Counted from the stretch's first letter, positions 42,601-52,406 are shown. The stretch is DNA of 64,000 nucleotides from Sulfurospirillum multivorans DSM 12446 (GCF_000568815.1 NZ_CP007201.1:2737654-2801653), one strand, 5' to 3'. A program made the numbers and translations. The notes: a model not told the origin generated them from the sequence alone.

Positions 42601-43099
42601 TTCAGGATCGTTCGTGCCCAGTCAGTTTTAAGAACGCTCATCTTTTTTTTCAAAAACTCCACTCTCTTGCACCTTTTTTTATGACACAACGATACATGAC
42701 TCTAAAAATAAGTCGCGCAAAAATAGACGAATTAATTTTACAAAATTTAATGATATTTGTATACAACTTTACTAAGGTATCAAAATTTATTTTATTTTTA
42801 AAATTTTATCACATATCACTTATTAAATAATCATCATTTATGAGTCTAATTCTCAAAAGTACATTTTTTATTGAAAAACACCATAAAAAGGCATCAAAGT
42901 GAATCTTTATGCCACAAAAAAGACACTTTTACTACATAATAGGGCTTAAAAGTACTATCATTTCTCCTAAAAATCCATTTATATACAACTGATCTATCTG
43001 ATATACTTCATAAAAATATGGAAGTATTAAGGTTAATCTTTCTTCCCACTCATGAAAAGATGACGAAAAAATAATAACCATTTCTTTATAAAGGAGGAA
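42601..43099. other. AT-rich intergenic region before an AraC-type regulator
   Basis: About 500 bases with many A/T runs and no credible gene. A dyad ATACTTC/GAAGTAT at 43003-43027 lies about 75 bases before the regulator and could be its operator. Nothing else stands out. Confidence 0.5.
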
Positions 43100-43915
43100 A
43101 TGATGACACTACCTCATTATAGTATTACAGAAGAGCATTTCAGAATCGATAAAATCGAATATCTAACGCCTGTTCCTCGGCATAAACATGATTGTTATGA
43201 GCTTTTTTTTATTCTTGAAGGCGAAGGAACATTTTACGTGGATTGTCAGAGTTATGAAATTCACAAACACTCCTTTTTTCTCGTCTCACCCAACCAAATA
43301 CATGGATGGGAACACACGCGCAATCTTCATGGGTATCTTTTAAAATTCGATGCCTCTTTCTTCTCTGAGCGATCGTTCATCGAATACATCTCTCTTTTTC
43401 ATTTTGATACGGTGAATGTCAGCGAGTCTGAATTTTTATCCTTTGAGTCTGTTCTGAAAAGTTTACATGTAGAATACCGCACATCTAAATCATTTAAAGA
43501 TTGCACGATTACCAATCTGCTTCAAATTTTGCTCATTTATGTCAAACGTGCGTTACCTGCAAAACCTGCATCGTTTATGACCAATGCGCTTTTTACAAAA
43601 CTCAATGATCTTATGCATGAGAACAACTACCAAATCACACCTGTCACTTACTACGCTAAAAAATTAAAAACCAGTGTCAAGCTTCTTAATCAAGCTATTA
43701 AAGAGAATTCAGGATTTAACTGCGGTGAATTTATTCGCACTAAAACGATGCAAGAAGCGAAAAGACTCCTCAAATACGACACCATGTCTTGCAATGAAAT
43801 TGCTGATCGTTTAGGCTTTATAGACCCCGCGTACTTCAGTCGATTCTTTAAACGTGAAGTCGGTGTTTCTCCCAAAAATTTTCGTAACGCATTGGAACAA
43901 AAGTACAATTTTTAA
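43100..43915 (+). CDS. AraC-family regulator with cupin domain, first copy
   Basis: 271 residues. N-terminal cupin (VPRHKHDCYELFFILEGEGTFYVDCQSYEIHKHSFFLVSPNQIHGW) with His residues that may hold metal or ligand; C-terminal double helix-turn-helix of AraC type (CNEIADRLGFIDPAYFSRFFKREVGVSPKNFR). AAAGGAGGAA precedes ATGATG, so the start is 43100 or 43103. A close relative is encoded at 46051-46893 on the far side of the porin and YceI-like genes, suggesting they control those genes. Confidence 0.9.
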   Translation: MMTLPHYSITEEHFRIDKIEYLTPVPRHKHDCYELFFILEGEGTFYVDCQSYEIHKHSFFLVSPNQIHGWEHTRNLHGYLLKFDASFFSERSFIEYISLFHFDTVNVSESEFLSFESVLKSLHVEYRTSKSFKDCTITNLLQILLIYVKRALPAKPASFMTNALFTKLNDLMHENNYQITPVTYYAKKLKTSVKLLNQAIKENSGFNCGEFIRTKTMQEAKRLLKYDTMSCNEIADRLGFIDPAYFSRFFKREVGVSPKNFRNALEQKYNF

Positions 43916-43989
43916 TAATGAAAATCCATTTTAAAAAGAAAAGTTAATCGTTATAATTTATCTGAAATTTAACTTTCGGAGGAATTACA

Positions 43990-45273
43990 ATGAAAAAAAT
44001 CGCTATCGTACTTTTAAGTACAGTTGTCTGTGGCACTTTGGCGAGTGCTAAGATTGTTCAACAATTTGAACCAGAAAAAGATACTTCTGCTTTCAGTGGA
44101 AAACCAGAAGTCAGTTTTGCCGTTGACTTGTCTTTCTATTATCAAGGATTGAGCCAAGACTGGCAAGGTACTACAACAAATGGCACAACCTATACCACCA
44201 ACAGTGGTATTGAAGAAGCGCTTATTTTGCCAACGGCAAACTTTGATATTTACGGAAAAATCATGAGTGGTTTTAATGTTAAGTTACAAACCATGCTAGC
44301 AAGTCACCACCACAATGAAACCTATGTTAAAGGTGGTTATGCAACCATCGATAACTTGGATTTTATAGCGCCTGGTTTTCTCTCAGATGTTATGCGAAAT
44401 ACGACCATTAAAATCGGTGTCAATGACATTAACTATGGTGATGATCAGTACAGAAGAACGGATAACGCGAATGTGATGCGAAACCCCTTTATCAATAACT
44501 TAGCCGTTGATGGTTACACACAAGGTACGCATATTGAAGTGCTTTACCGTATTCCGGCTATCAGTTCATTTGCGATGGTGGGTATCACGAACGGTCAAGC
44601 TAACCCTCAAGATACAACCATTGTTGAGACATCAAGTACAAGCAGTAACCGTTATGCGCTTTATGGTAAACTTGGATTCGATCACGAATTCAGTGATGAT
44701 TTACGCTTTAGAATTAGCGAATCTGTCTATTATATCGAAGGTGTCAACAGAGTTGATTTATACAATGGCGATAAAGCAGGTAATGTTATTCGAAACGTTT
44801 ATGGTACAGCAAATACCGATGTTTTCTCTTCAGGATGGCAACCAACATCGGTTTACACTTCTGTGGGTACAGCGACCATAACACCGGATGTTCTTGCCGC
44901 TAAAACAAACCTTTTCTTAAAATACAAAGATACCGAATTTTACGCTATGTATGAAGTCATCAATGCAGAAGACATTAACGGTAAATCTGCCGATACAAAA
45001 CACTACGCAGTCGATCTTGTCCAACGTTTTTACAATGACAAATTCTGGCTAGCAGCACGCTATGAAAATGCTGTTCAAGAATATCAAGATGCCTTCAATG
45101 ACTTTGGTGATGCAGAATTAACCCAATGGCAATTAGCAGCAGGTTGGTTCCTCTCTAAAAATGCTGTTGCAAAAATCGAATACATCGATCAAGAGCGTGA
45201 GAAATTTTCTATCTATAGAAACGGCAACGCAAGCTTCAACGGCTTTATGGTCAACGCAGCGCTTAGCTTCTAA
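43990..45273 (+). CDS. Porin-like outer membrane beta-barrel protein
   Basis: 427 residues with a signal peptide (IAIVLLSTVVCGTLASA) and a barrel of alternating strands ending in the usual terminal Phe (ALSF). Strong ribosome site (CGGAGGAATTAC). No plug domain, so it is a porin rather than a TonB receptor. Substrate unknown. It starts 75 bases after the first AraC gene and precedes a YceI-like gene by 18 bases. Confidence 0.75.
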   Translation: MKKIAIVLLSTVVCGTLASAKIVQQFEPEKDTSAFSGKPEVSFAVDLSFYYQGLSQDWQGTTTNGTTYTTNSGIEEALILPTANFDIYGKIMSGFNVKLQTMLASHHHNETYVKGGYATIDNLDFIAPGFLSDVMRNTTIKIGVNDINYGDDQYRRTDNANVMRNPFINNLAVDGYTQGTHIEVLYRIPAISSFAMVGITNGQANPQDTTIVETSSTSSNRYALYGKLGFDHEFSDDLRFRISESVYYIEGVNRVDLYNGDKAGNVIRNVYGTANTDVFSSGWQPTSVYTSVGTATITPDVLAAKTNLFLKYKDTEFYAMYEVINAEDINGKSADTKHYAVDLVQRFYNDKFWLAARYENAVQEYQDAFNDFGDAELTQWQLAAGWFLSKNAVAKIEYIDQEREKFSIYRNGNASFNGFMVNAALSF

Positions 45274-45290
45274 TTTTACAAGGATTTAAC

Positions 45291-45773
45291 GTGAAAAAAT
45301 TGATTTGCAGCCTTTTACTTTTATCTGGTTTGGTTTACGCTGAGAACATTGAGATTCATGGAACATCGACACTCCATGATTGGAAAATGGTCTCAAACAA
45401 AACCGATGTTGCTTTTGAAAACGATGGTTCTAAAATCACAAAACTGAACGTTTCCGTTCAAATTAAAACACTGAAAAGTGGTGATGAAGGACTCGATGAG
45501 AAAGCTTATGAGACACTCAAAATTGATCGCAACAATGTGATTACCTTTAAGCTTCTTGAAGCTGATTTAGCAGCTGGCACGGTTAAAGGTGTTTTCAAAG
45601 TACTGGATAAAGAGCGAACTGAAACACTCAAGCCTGAAGTTTTAACGCTCGATCATGTTGCGGGTAGCTTTAAAGTCAAAATGACAGAGTTTGGTTTAGA
45701 GATTCCTTCTGTTATGTTTGGTGCGATTAAATCAGGTGATGAAGTAACCGTTAAATACGACATCAAGAAATAA
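45291..45773 (+). CDS. YceI-like periplasmic protein
   Basis: 160 residues with signal peptide (ICSLLLLSGLVYA). YceI-type lipocalin-like pattern: IEIHGTSTLHDWKMVS, VSVQIKTLKSGDEGLDEKAYETLKIDRNNVITFKL and KTGDEVTVKYD-like end. Family members bind isoprenoids. Shorter than the other YceI at 62158-62724. Probably co-transcribed with the porin gene. Confidence 0.82.
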   Translation: MKKLICSLLLLSGLVYAENIEIHGTSTLHDWKMVSNKTDVAFENDGSKITKLNVSVQIKTLKSGDEGLDEKAYETLKIDRNNVITFKLLEADLAAGTVKGVFKVLDKERTETLKPEVLTLDHVAGSFKVKMTEFGLEIPSVMFGAIKSGDEVTVKYDIKK

Positions 45774-46050
45774 GATCCTTAAACCCATATTTTAAGAAGA
45801 GAGGTCACTGCCGCCAAGCTTCCTCTCTTCTAAAACTCCTTAAATAGTCTCTTTGCTACAGCTTTTTTATCAAAGCTGTAGCAAAAATTTTATACTATTT
45901 GAGAGGTGAGTCAGTACATTAAATTAAGTATTGCATATTAGAGTACATGCGTATGAACATTGCTATACTTATTGGAGTGTATCGTTTCATTTCACAGTTT
46001 CATTTACATGTAACGACGCGGATTCTCTACAAATTTTAGCAGGAAATCGA

Positions 46051-46893
46051 ATGCACACGGAAGTCAAACTTTTTTACGATATTGACCCAAACAGCCCTAA
46101 TGAGGAGAGAAATTTTTTTATTGGACAAGCTAAGCATGCACCTCTGCCAGAAGGAACCCCTCCTCCACTCCCACACCGCCACCCTTTTTATGAAATTATT
46201 TTTGTTGAAAAAGGCAATGGCATTATGCGCATTGATTTTACCGATAGACCAATGCAAAAAGGCTCTTTGTATCTAATGCTCCCTTCTCAAATCCATTTAC
46301 CCCTTTACAGCGGAGAATTTCAAGGATTTTTGCCCCGTTTTGACATCTCCATTTTTGCAGACAAGACATTTTTGGAAAATCTCTCCATCTTTAATTTTGA
46401 TTATCTACTGGTTGAAGAACCCGCGTACAGTGCTTTAGAGGGATTGTTACTCAGTTTACATGAAGAGTTTAAAAGCGAAAAAGCACTGAAACAGTGTACG
46501 ATCAATAACTTACTCAAACTCTTTTTGATTCAAGTACAAAGGCTTCTGCCCAATGTCGTCAATGAAAACACCCAAACAACTATTTTTGGCTCACTGAACA
46601 CTCTTTTAGAGAGCAATAATTATAAAATTCAAACCCCTGCTTTTTATGCTAAAAAACTCAAAATTTCACTCAAAGTACTCAATCAAGCCGTCAAAGAGTA
46701 CACCAGCATTCCATGCGGTGAATACATTCGCTCCAAAACGGTCATAGAAGCCAAACGACTGCTCTGTTATACAGGCATGAATTCCAATGAAATTGCTGCG
46801 ATGCTAGGCTTTGAAGATGCGGCCTATTTTAGCCGCTTTTTTAAACGAGAGACGGGATTTACCCCATTGGTATTTCGAAAGCAATCACTTTAA
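46051..46893 (+). CDS. AraC-family regulator with cupin domain, second copy
   Basis: 280 residues from the ATG at 46051 (AGGAAA ahead); a frame extended to 45931 is unlikely. Cupin part LPHRHPFYEIIFVEKGNGIMRIDF and SQIHLPLYSGEFQGFLPRFDISIF, C-terminal AraC domain MNSNEIAAMLGFEDAAYFSRFFKRETGFTPLVFRK. It is a paralogue of the regulator at 43100, with the same layout throughout. Confidence 0.9.
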   Translation: MHTEVKLFYDIDPNSPNEERNFFIGQAKHAPLPEGTPPPLPHRHPFYEIIFVEKGNGIMRIDFTDRPMQKGSLYLMLPSQIHLPLYSGEFQGFLPRFDISIFADKTFLENLSIFNFDYLLVEEPAYSALEGLLLSLHEEFKSEKALKQCTINNLLKLFLIQVQRLLPNVVNENTQTTIFGSLNTLLESNNYKIQTPAFYAKKLKISLKVLNQAVKEYTSIPCGEYIRSKTVIEAKRLLCYTGMNSNEIAAMLGFEDAAYFSRFFKRETGFTPLVFRKQSL

Positions 46894-46894
46894 T

Positions 46895-46918
46895 AAAAGC
46901 CCCATTTCTGGGGCTTTT
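46895..46918. terminator. Bidirectional terminator between araC-type gene and fdhC2
   Basis: AAAAGCCCC-ATTTCT-GGGGCTTTT, perfect 9-bp stem with A-run and T-run on either side. Serves both convergent transcripts. Two TTACATGTAA copies follow at 46923 and 46935. Confidence 0.9.
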
Positions 46919-46972
46919 ATCTTTACATGTAAGCTTACATGTAAACCTATAATTCTGTCTTAGCATGTAAGA

Positions 46973-47872
46973 TCAAAACTTACCCTGATCCTTAAGCTTT
47001 TTATACCACGCATTGTGAAGGATCTTCACTTCCTCTTCTTCAACGTAGCCAGTGATAATGCTATGCACTGCACCTTTAATTGCAAACATAGACATATACA
47101 CGTGTGTAATAAAAAGTGCAACGACGGCAAAGCCCATAACGTTATGCAAAATCGCTGCAACGCGCAGTAAATCAATCTGGCTAAGACCTGTGATATTATG
47201 TAACATTTCCATCTTGAAGTCCAAGAAAAACATAAAAGCACCGCTTAAAATCATCGTGATGCCACCCAGTATGGCTACCCAGTACCACATCTTTTGACCG
47301 GCATTAAATTGGGTTGCATTAATGATCTGCTTCTCTTTAGAAAGATAGCCTCCGAGGATCATAAACCATTTCACATCTTCCAGATTGAACAGTGCCTCTT
47401 TAAGCCACATCAACGCCATTGGAATGACCACAATCGCAAAAGGAATGGTAAAGAGTCCATGAAGGTTCTTTGCCATTCTCACGAGCGTTCCACCCCCAAA
47501 GAAGTCACCAAACACGATGATAAATCCTGTAGGAAGCAGCACCAAAAAGCTTACTGCGGCTATTTGATGGACGGTTCGGTGAAACAGATTAAAGGCGTAA
47601 TGTTTGTTATGACTGTGGGGAAATACTTTTGGTCCTACAATTTTATAGTGTAAGAAAAACACCAAAGGAACGCCCAACAAGACGCCTAGGAATATCCATG
47701 CAAAGTATTTATGCTGTAGCATGGTGAACAAGGGTCCTAATTTCCATGACTCTTCTTGTCCGTATCCTAGGATATTTTGGATGCGCATCTCACCCCAGAT
47801 TTGGCTATCAGCGGCGTATGCCACTGATGCCAAACACAGAGCTGCAATGAACATAACGATGTATTTTTTCAT
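46973..47872 (-). CDS. fdhC: Formate dehydrogenase 2 cytochrome b subunit
   Basis: 299 residues from the ATG at 47872, same length as copy 1 and collinear with it. Four membrane helices with haem-ligand His residues (NLFHRTVHQIAAVSF, NLHGLFTIPF, ILHNVMGFAVVALFITHVY). The first 50 codons are DNA-identical to copy 1 apart from one base, whereas the rest shows many silent differences. Confidence 0.9.
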   Translation of the reverse strand: MKKYIVMFIAALCLASVAYAADSQIWGEMRIQNILGYGQEESWKLGPLFTMLQHKYFAWIFLGVLLGVPLVFFLHYKIVGPKVFPHSHNKHYAFNLFHRTVHQIAAVSFLVLLPTGFIIVFGDFFGGGTLVRMAKNLHGLFTIPFAIVVIPMALMWLKEALFNLEDVKWFMILGGYLSKEKQIINATQFNAGQKMWYWVAILGGITMILSGAFMFFLDFKMEMLHNITGLSQIDLLRVAAILHNVMGFAVVALFITHVYMSMFAIKGAVHSIITGYVEEEEVKILHNAWYKKLKDQGKF

Positions 47873-47882
47873 TGCTGCTCCT

Positions 47883-48449
47883 TTATGCACCTTTACCTCG
47901 ACCTGCTACCCTTTTACGGTAAATGGTTGAGACACTTTCCGCATCACCCACAAGCAGTGCATTGGTAGAACACACCGCCGCACACATCGGTACACGTCCC
48001 TCAGCGATACGGTTTTGACCGTAAAGATGTCGCTCTTTTTCAGAGTTCGTCTCAAGTGGTCCTCCTGCACACATGGTACATTTATCCATAGCCCCTTTGG
48101 CACCAAAAGCGCCATCTCGTGGGAATTGTGGAGCACCAAACGGACATGCGTACAAGCAGTAACCACAACCGATACATTTCTCTTTATCATGAAGAACGAT
48201 TCCGTCCTCACGAATGTAGAAACAATCAACGGGGCAGACTTGCTCGCATGGTGCGTCCGTACAGTGCATACATGCAATCGAAGTAGAAACCTCTTTACCT
48301 TCTATGCCATCAAAGAGCGTAATAACCTTACGACGGCTAATGCCTGTGGGAAGTTCATGCGCTTCTGCACATGCAACGGAACACGCAAAACACTCGATAC
48401 ATCTGTTATCATCACAGAAAAATTTCATTCTTGACATTTCATTACTCAT
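47883..48449 (-). CDS. fdhB: Formate dehydrogenase 2 iron-sulfur subunit
   Basis: 188 residues, four [4Fe-4S] ferredoxin-type Cys groups (CDDNRCIECFACSVACAEAHE, CMHCTDAPCEQVCPVDC, CIGCGYCLYACPFGAPQFP, CTMCAGG). Nearly the same as copy 1 in the middle, differing in the first cluster (FACS for DGCS) and a shorter C-terminus. Lies between fdhA2 and fdhC2 with gaps of about ten bases. Confidence 0.93.
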   Translation of the reverse strand: MSNEMSRMKFFCDDNRCIECFACSVACAEAHELPTGISRRKVITLFDGIEGKEVSTSIACMHCTDAPCEQVCPVDCFYIREDGIVLHDKEKCIGCGYCLYACPFGAPQFPRDGAFGAKGAMDKCTMCAGGPLETNSEKERHLYGQNRIAEGRVPMCAAVCSTNALLVGDAESVSTIYRKRVAGRGKGA

Positions 48450-48459
48450 TGGCCACCCC

Positions 48460-51297
48460 CTATGCTTTCTCGACGCGGCATAGACCAGCGTTGAATTCTG
48501 AAATTTGTGTGATCACGTCAAAACCATAGTTGACAATGGTATTTGAGCTCTCACCGATAGCATACGGTTTGGTGCCTTCTGGGTAATTCGCACTTAAGTC
48601 CGCTCCTTGAAACACACCCGCAAAGTTGTACGGTAGACAAATACGATCCGGCGTAACACTGTGATTATGATACGCTTTAACCTTGATTTTTGTGCCATGT
48701 GGCGCATGAATCCACATCATATCGCGATCTTTAATGCCATGACTGAGTGCTAGGTCTGGGTGAATGTTCGCAAACATCTCTGGCGTAATCGCTGAGAGGT
48801 ATTTACTCGTTCGCTCTAACATACCAGCACCTGAGAGGTTAACCACCCTCATGCTGACCAACATCGTTGGGAACTCTTTAGACCAGTCTTGTTTTTGTTG
48901 CTCAGACTTAAATTTCGTCTCAACACGGAAGTTTTTCGGCTGATCATCGTAGGTTGGGTATTTTTGAACCAAATCCCAACGTGGGGAGTGGATCGGTTCA
49001 CGGTGCAATGGCACAGGATCTGGGAACTCCCAAACAATCGTACGTGCTTTTGCATTTCCATAAACACAAACGCCTTTTTCACGCGCTTTTTGCTGAATGA
49101 TACCGCTAAAGTCCATCGCCCAACTCGCACCCATTTGCGCTTTTTCTTCCTCACTGAGGGTAATGCCAAGCACTTTTTCGATGTTCTCTTTCGTGAGTTG
49201 TGGATAACCGCCCTCAATTTTTGAACCTGCAACGGTTACGCTCTTATCGGCTATTTGGCTCACACCATTGTGCTCTAAACCAAAACGATTTCTAAAGCCC
49301 ATACCGCCTTCATTCACAGGAACATCACGGTTGTAAAGAATAGGCGAACCTGGGTGTTTTTCATCCCAACATGGCCATGGAAGACCGTAATACTGACCTT
49401 TCATCGGCCCTTTACCTTCTAAGGTAACAGGATCAAACATGTGCCAGTTTTCTTGATGCGCGCGAAGTCTCTCAGGTGTCCATCCGCTTAAACCAATGGA
49501 TTTAATCGTTCGTGCAATTTCGGTGACTGCATCATCTGGCCATTTAAAGTCATTTTTAACTTGTACCACTTTGCCATTTTTGACACCCATTTTCATACCT
49601 TGTACAAACTGGTCATAGAAGCCAAATTTTTTCGCAAAGGCAAACATCACTTCTTCATCGCTTTTACTCTCATAAAGAGGCTCAACAACTTTACTTCTCC
49701 ATTGAGAAGAGCGGTTTGTAGCCGTTACGGTTCCTTCAGATTCAAATTGAGTACCGACAGGGAGAATGTACATGTTGTCTTTTCTGCTGGTAAGAACGGC
49801 TGCTTCGTTGACAAATGGCTCTGCAATCACCACTAAATCAACTTTGTCCAATGCCTCTTTGATTTTCGCTTGTTGCGACATAGAGGTAATACCCGTTCCT
49901 TGAATCCAAACAGCGCGAATAGGTGCAGAAGAGTAGGTTTTCTCCTCTTGAAGGACGCCTTGGTACCATTTTGCGAGTGAATACCCTTTTTCGTTCATCC
50001 ATTTTGGCTCAAAAAATCTACCTTTAAGCCACTCATAATCGACACCCCAAGACTGCGCAAAGTATTTCCAAGCAGCATCACCTAGTCCATAATAACCCGG
50101 TAAGGAGTCTGCAAGGTTACACATATCGGTTGCACCTTGAACGTTATCGTGTCCACGAATGATGTAAAGACCACCGCCTTTTCGACCCATATTGCCAAGC
50201 GCAATTTGAAGAATAGGAATAATTCTGGTGTTAGATGAGCCCACACTGTGTTGCGTAATTCCCAATGACCATGCAATAGCGCTTGGGCTATTTTTTGCAA
50301 AAAGTGTTGTCGCTTGAATGATTTGATCCACAGGAATGCCTGTAACATCAGAGGTGAGTTCTGGTGTCCATTTCGCAGCTTCGACGCGGATTTGATCCAT
50401 CGCGTAAGAGCGTGACTCAATGAACTCTTTATCTTCCCAACCATTTTTAAAGATGATGTGAAGCATGCCGTAGATAAAGGCAATGTCCGTACCTGAACGA
50501 ATACGTAGATACATATCTGCTTTTGCAGCACTCCTTGTATAAATTGGATCAACAACGATCAATTTTGTACCAGCTCTATCTTTTGCTTGTAAGAAGTGTT
50601 TAAATCCAATTGGGTTTGCAACCGCTGAGTTTGCACCAATCATCATAATGACTTTTGCATTCACTGCATCGCCAAATTGTTGTGTCATAGCACCGTATCC
50701 AAATGTATTCGCAGCACCTGCGACGGAAGCACTATGTCAGATTCTAGCTACGTGGTCAATATTGTTTGTTCCCCACATTGCGGCAAACTTACTAAAGTAG
50801 TACGATTGTTGCAAGCTGAATTTTGCTGAACCTAAAAACTCGACAATGTCTGGGCCATTTTCGGCGCGCATTTTAAGCATTTTTTCTGAAATCTCGTTAA
50901 CGGCTTGATCCCAACTGATACGTTGCCATTTTCCATCCACTTTTTTCAAAGGATACTTAATACGTTGCGTGCTCTTCACCAAATCAATTTGGTCAATGCC
51001 TTTACAACAATGGCTACCTTCACTGATTGGGTGGTCTTGTGCCACGTCTTGGCGAACCCAAACACCGTTTTGAACTTCAGCGATGATTCCGCACCCTGCT
51101 GAACAAATACTACAGATTGTTTTAACTCTCTTGCTACCTGGGAATGGATTTTTCACCTCTTCTTGCGTGGCGGGTCTGATTGAGTCGCTGGATGCAAAGG
51201 CTGTGCCTGCTCCAAAACTCGCTCCGATCGCTGCCATTTTAAGAAATGATCGTCTTCCCATGTGCAAAGAGGCGTCTTTTAACATCTCTTTACTCAT
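48460..51297 (-). CDS. fdhA: Formate dehydrogenase 2 catalytic subunit, selenoprotein
   Basis: 945 residues read through the in-frame TGA at 50737-50739 (Sec187, the same position as in copy 1). Tat signal GRRSFLKMAAIG, [4Fe-4S] site CSICSAGCGI...CCKG, then VARI-U-HSASVAGAANTFGYG around selenocysteine. The C-terminal bis-MGD domain follows copy 1 with many substitutions. The operon has its own chaperone, Tat protein and Fe-S partner and carries both operator types upstream, so it may be used under different metal supply than copy 1. Confidence 0.95.
50707..50724 (-). promoter_or_regulatory. Bacterial SECIS hairpin of fdhA2
   Basis: CGCA-GGUGC-UGCG stem-loop with flanking GU/AU pairing, at the same distance from the UGA as in fdhA1; the loop changes GGUGU to GGUGC while the stem is compensated. 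Confidence 0.68.
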
Positions 51298-51306
51298 CTA
51301 ATCTCC

Positions 51307-51516
51307 TTAGACTGCCGCGTGATAATACGCGTCCCAATTGGCTGTTTTTGTGTAGAGAATCTCTTTTTTCTTCGATTTTCCCTTAACAACACCGTTACTT
51401 CCTGCTGTTTTTGCACCTGTATCGCCAGCAATTGCTCCGACACTCACGGTTGCAGCAACTGCACCCACACTCAGAGTTTTTTTAAGAAAACTCCTTCTTT
51501 GATCTTGCATGGTCAT
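51307..51516 (-). CDS. Small Tat-signal protein of formate dehydrogenase operon 2
   Basis: 69 residues. Tat signal QRRSFLKKTLSVGAVAATVSVGAIA and a mature part GSNGVVKGKSKKKEILYTKTANWDAYYHAAV that matches the operon 1 protein in the GSNGVV-GKS-KKEI-Y-KT-W--YY pattern. It precedes fdhA2 by nine bases. Unknown function; conservation of the mature part argues it is made and exported. Confidence 0.75.
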   Translation of the reverse strand: MTMQDQRRSFLKKTLSVGAVAATVSVGAIAGDTGAKTAGSNGVVKGKSKKKEILYTKTANWDAYYHAAV

Positions 51517-51611
51517 TTTCTCCTTGCAGAATTTCTCTTTAACATTAAAGAGAGAGCTGAAAAAACCGCTGTTTTTTCAGCTCTAAAATCCTTACATGTA
51601 GAGCGTTTTAA

Positions 51612-51630
51612 TTATGCAAAATTGGCATAT
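51612..51630. promoter_or_regulatory. TTATGC-N7-GCATAT operator, formate dehydrogenase operon 2 (proximal)
   Basis: One mismatch in the left arm, spacing seven. About 96 bases before the small Tat gene and 42 bp, roughly four helical turns, from the distal site. Confidence 0.6.
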
Positions 51631-51653
51631 TAAAATGCCTTGAAATGCTGTAG

Positions 51654-51672
51654 ATATGCACTTTTGGCATAT
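51654..51672. promoter_or_regulatory. ATATGC-N7-GCATAT operator, formate dehydrogenase operon 2 (distal)
   Basis: Perfect arms GATATGC and GCATATC around ACTTTTG. The best match of the six. Lies between the chaperone stop and the small Tat gene, implying a promoter there. Confidence 0.7.
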
Positions 51673-51686
51673 CTACATGTAAATGT

Positions 51687-52406
51687 TTAGAGCACGAACT
51701 CTTCAAAATTCTTCTTTGGTCTTGGTGTTAATGGTTTACGTGGTTTCTTGTGCTCTTTGGTATAAACTTTTGGTGCTTGATCTTCTTTTTCTTTAAGCGG
51801 TTTTTTCACATCCAAATAGAGTCGCTCTAATGCTATAAAAGAGTGCATAATCACGGCTAATTCTTGGTAAAAATGGCTCTCTTCGTGAATGTAAAGCGCA
51901 CCGACAAAATCATCTATAAACGGATTGAGAATGTTGACAAACACTTCGCGCAAAAGCTGAGCACTTTTCTCATTGCCAGAGAGCTCTTCTTCGATCATTT
52001 TTTGCATAAACAGCATAATAAACCCAACATGATCTTCCATCTCTTTAAACTTTTCCGTATCGCGTCTGAAGTTAGAACTTAGAACATAATTGACCATCTC
52101 TAAACGCTTTTTACCATCATCGCGGTTTTCAAGAAAATATGACGCCGTGACAGGAATAAAAGCAGAATAAGGGCTAAAAAAGACCGTATCACTCTCCTCT
52201 TTTAACAGAGTATAGCCTCCACTAATAAGCAAATTTTGCATATTAGTAAACGCGAGTTTACTCTCATCATCAAGAGGGTTTTGCGCTAAAATATCGATCG
52301 TTTTTTGAATCACCTCAAGATCATTCTTGTTCTCAAAAAACATTAACAGTGAAGCAAAGAGTCCGTAGTAAACGGCTCTTGCTTTATTGATCGCCTCTTT
52401 ATTCAT
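51687..52406 (-). CDS. TorD-type chaperone for formate dehydrogenase 2
   Basis: 239 residues, all-helical, aligned with copy 1: NKARAVYYGLFASLLMF, FSPYSAFIPVTASYF, FMQKMIEEEL, HSFIALERLYLDVKKPLKE, and a basic C-terminal tail. Overlaps the stop of the upstream Fe-S gene by four bases. This copy is intact at its 5' end and shows what the IS-disrupted copy 1 looked like. Confidence 0.85.
   Translation of the reverse strand: MNKEAINKARAVYYGLFASLLMFFENKNDLEVIQKTIDILAQNPLDDESKLAFTNMQNLLISGGYTLLKEESDTVFFSPYSAFIPVTASYFLENRDDGKKRLEMVNYVLSSNFRRDTEKFKEMEDHVGFIMLFMQKMIEEELSGNEKSAQLLREVFVNILNPFIDDFVGALYIHEESHFYQELAVIMHSFIALERLYLDVKKPLKEKEDQAPKVYTKEHKKPRKPLTPRPKKNFEEFVL

Noticed and set aside
45925-45940. 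GCATAT near 45934 as a seventh ATATGC-type operator
   Set aside because: No matching left half at seven-base spacing.
51590-51680. TTACATGTAG and CTACATGTAA near the fdh2 operators as further copies of the iterated palindrome
   Set aside because: One base off each; kept out of the exact count, as were near matches at about 12733, 42217 and 43462.
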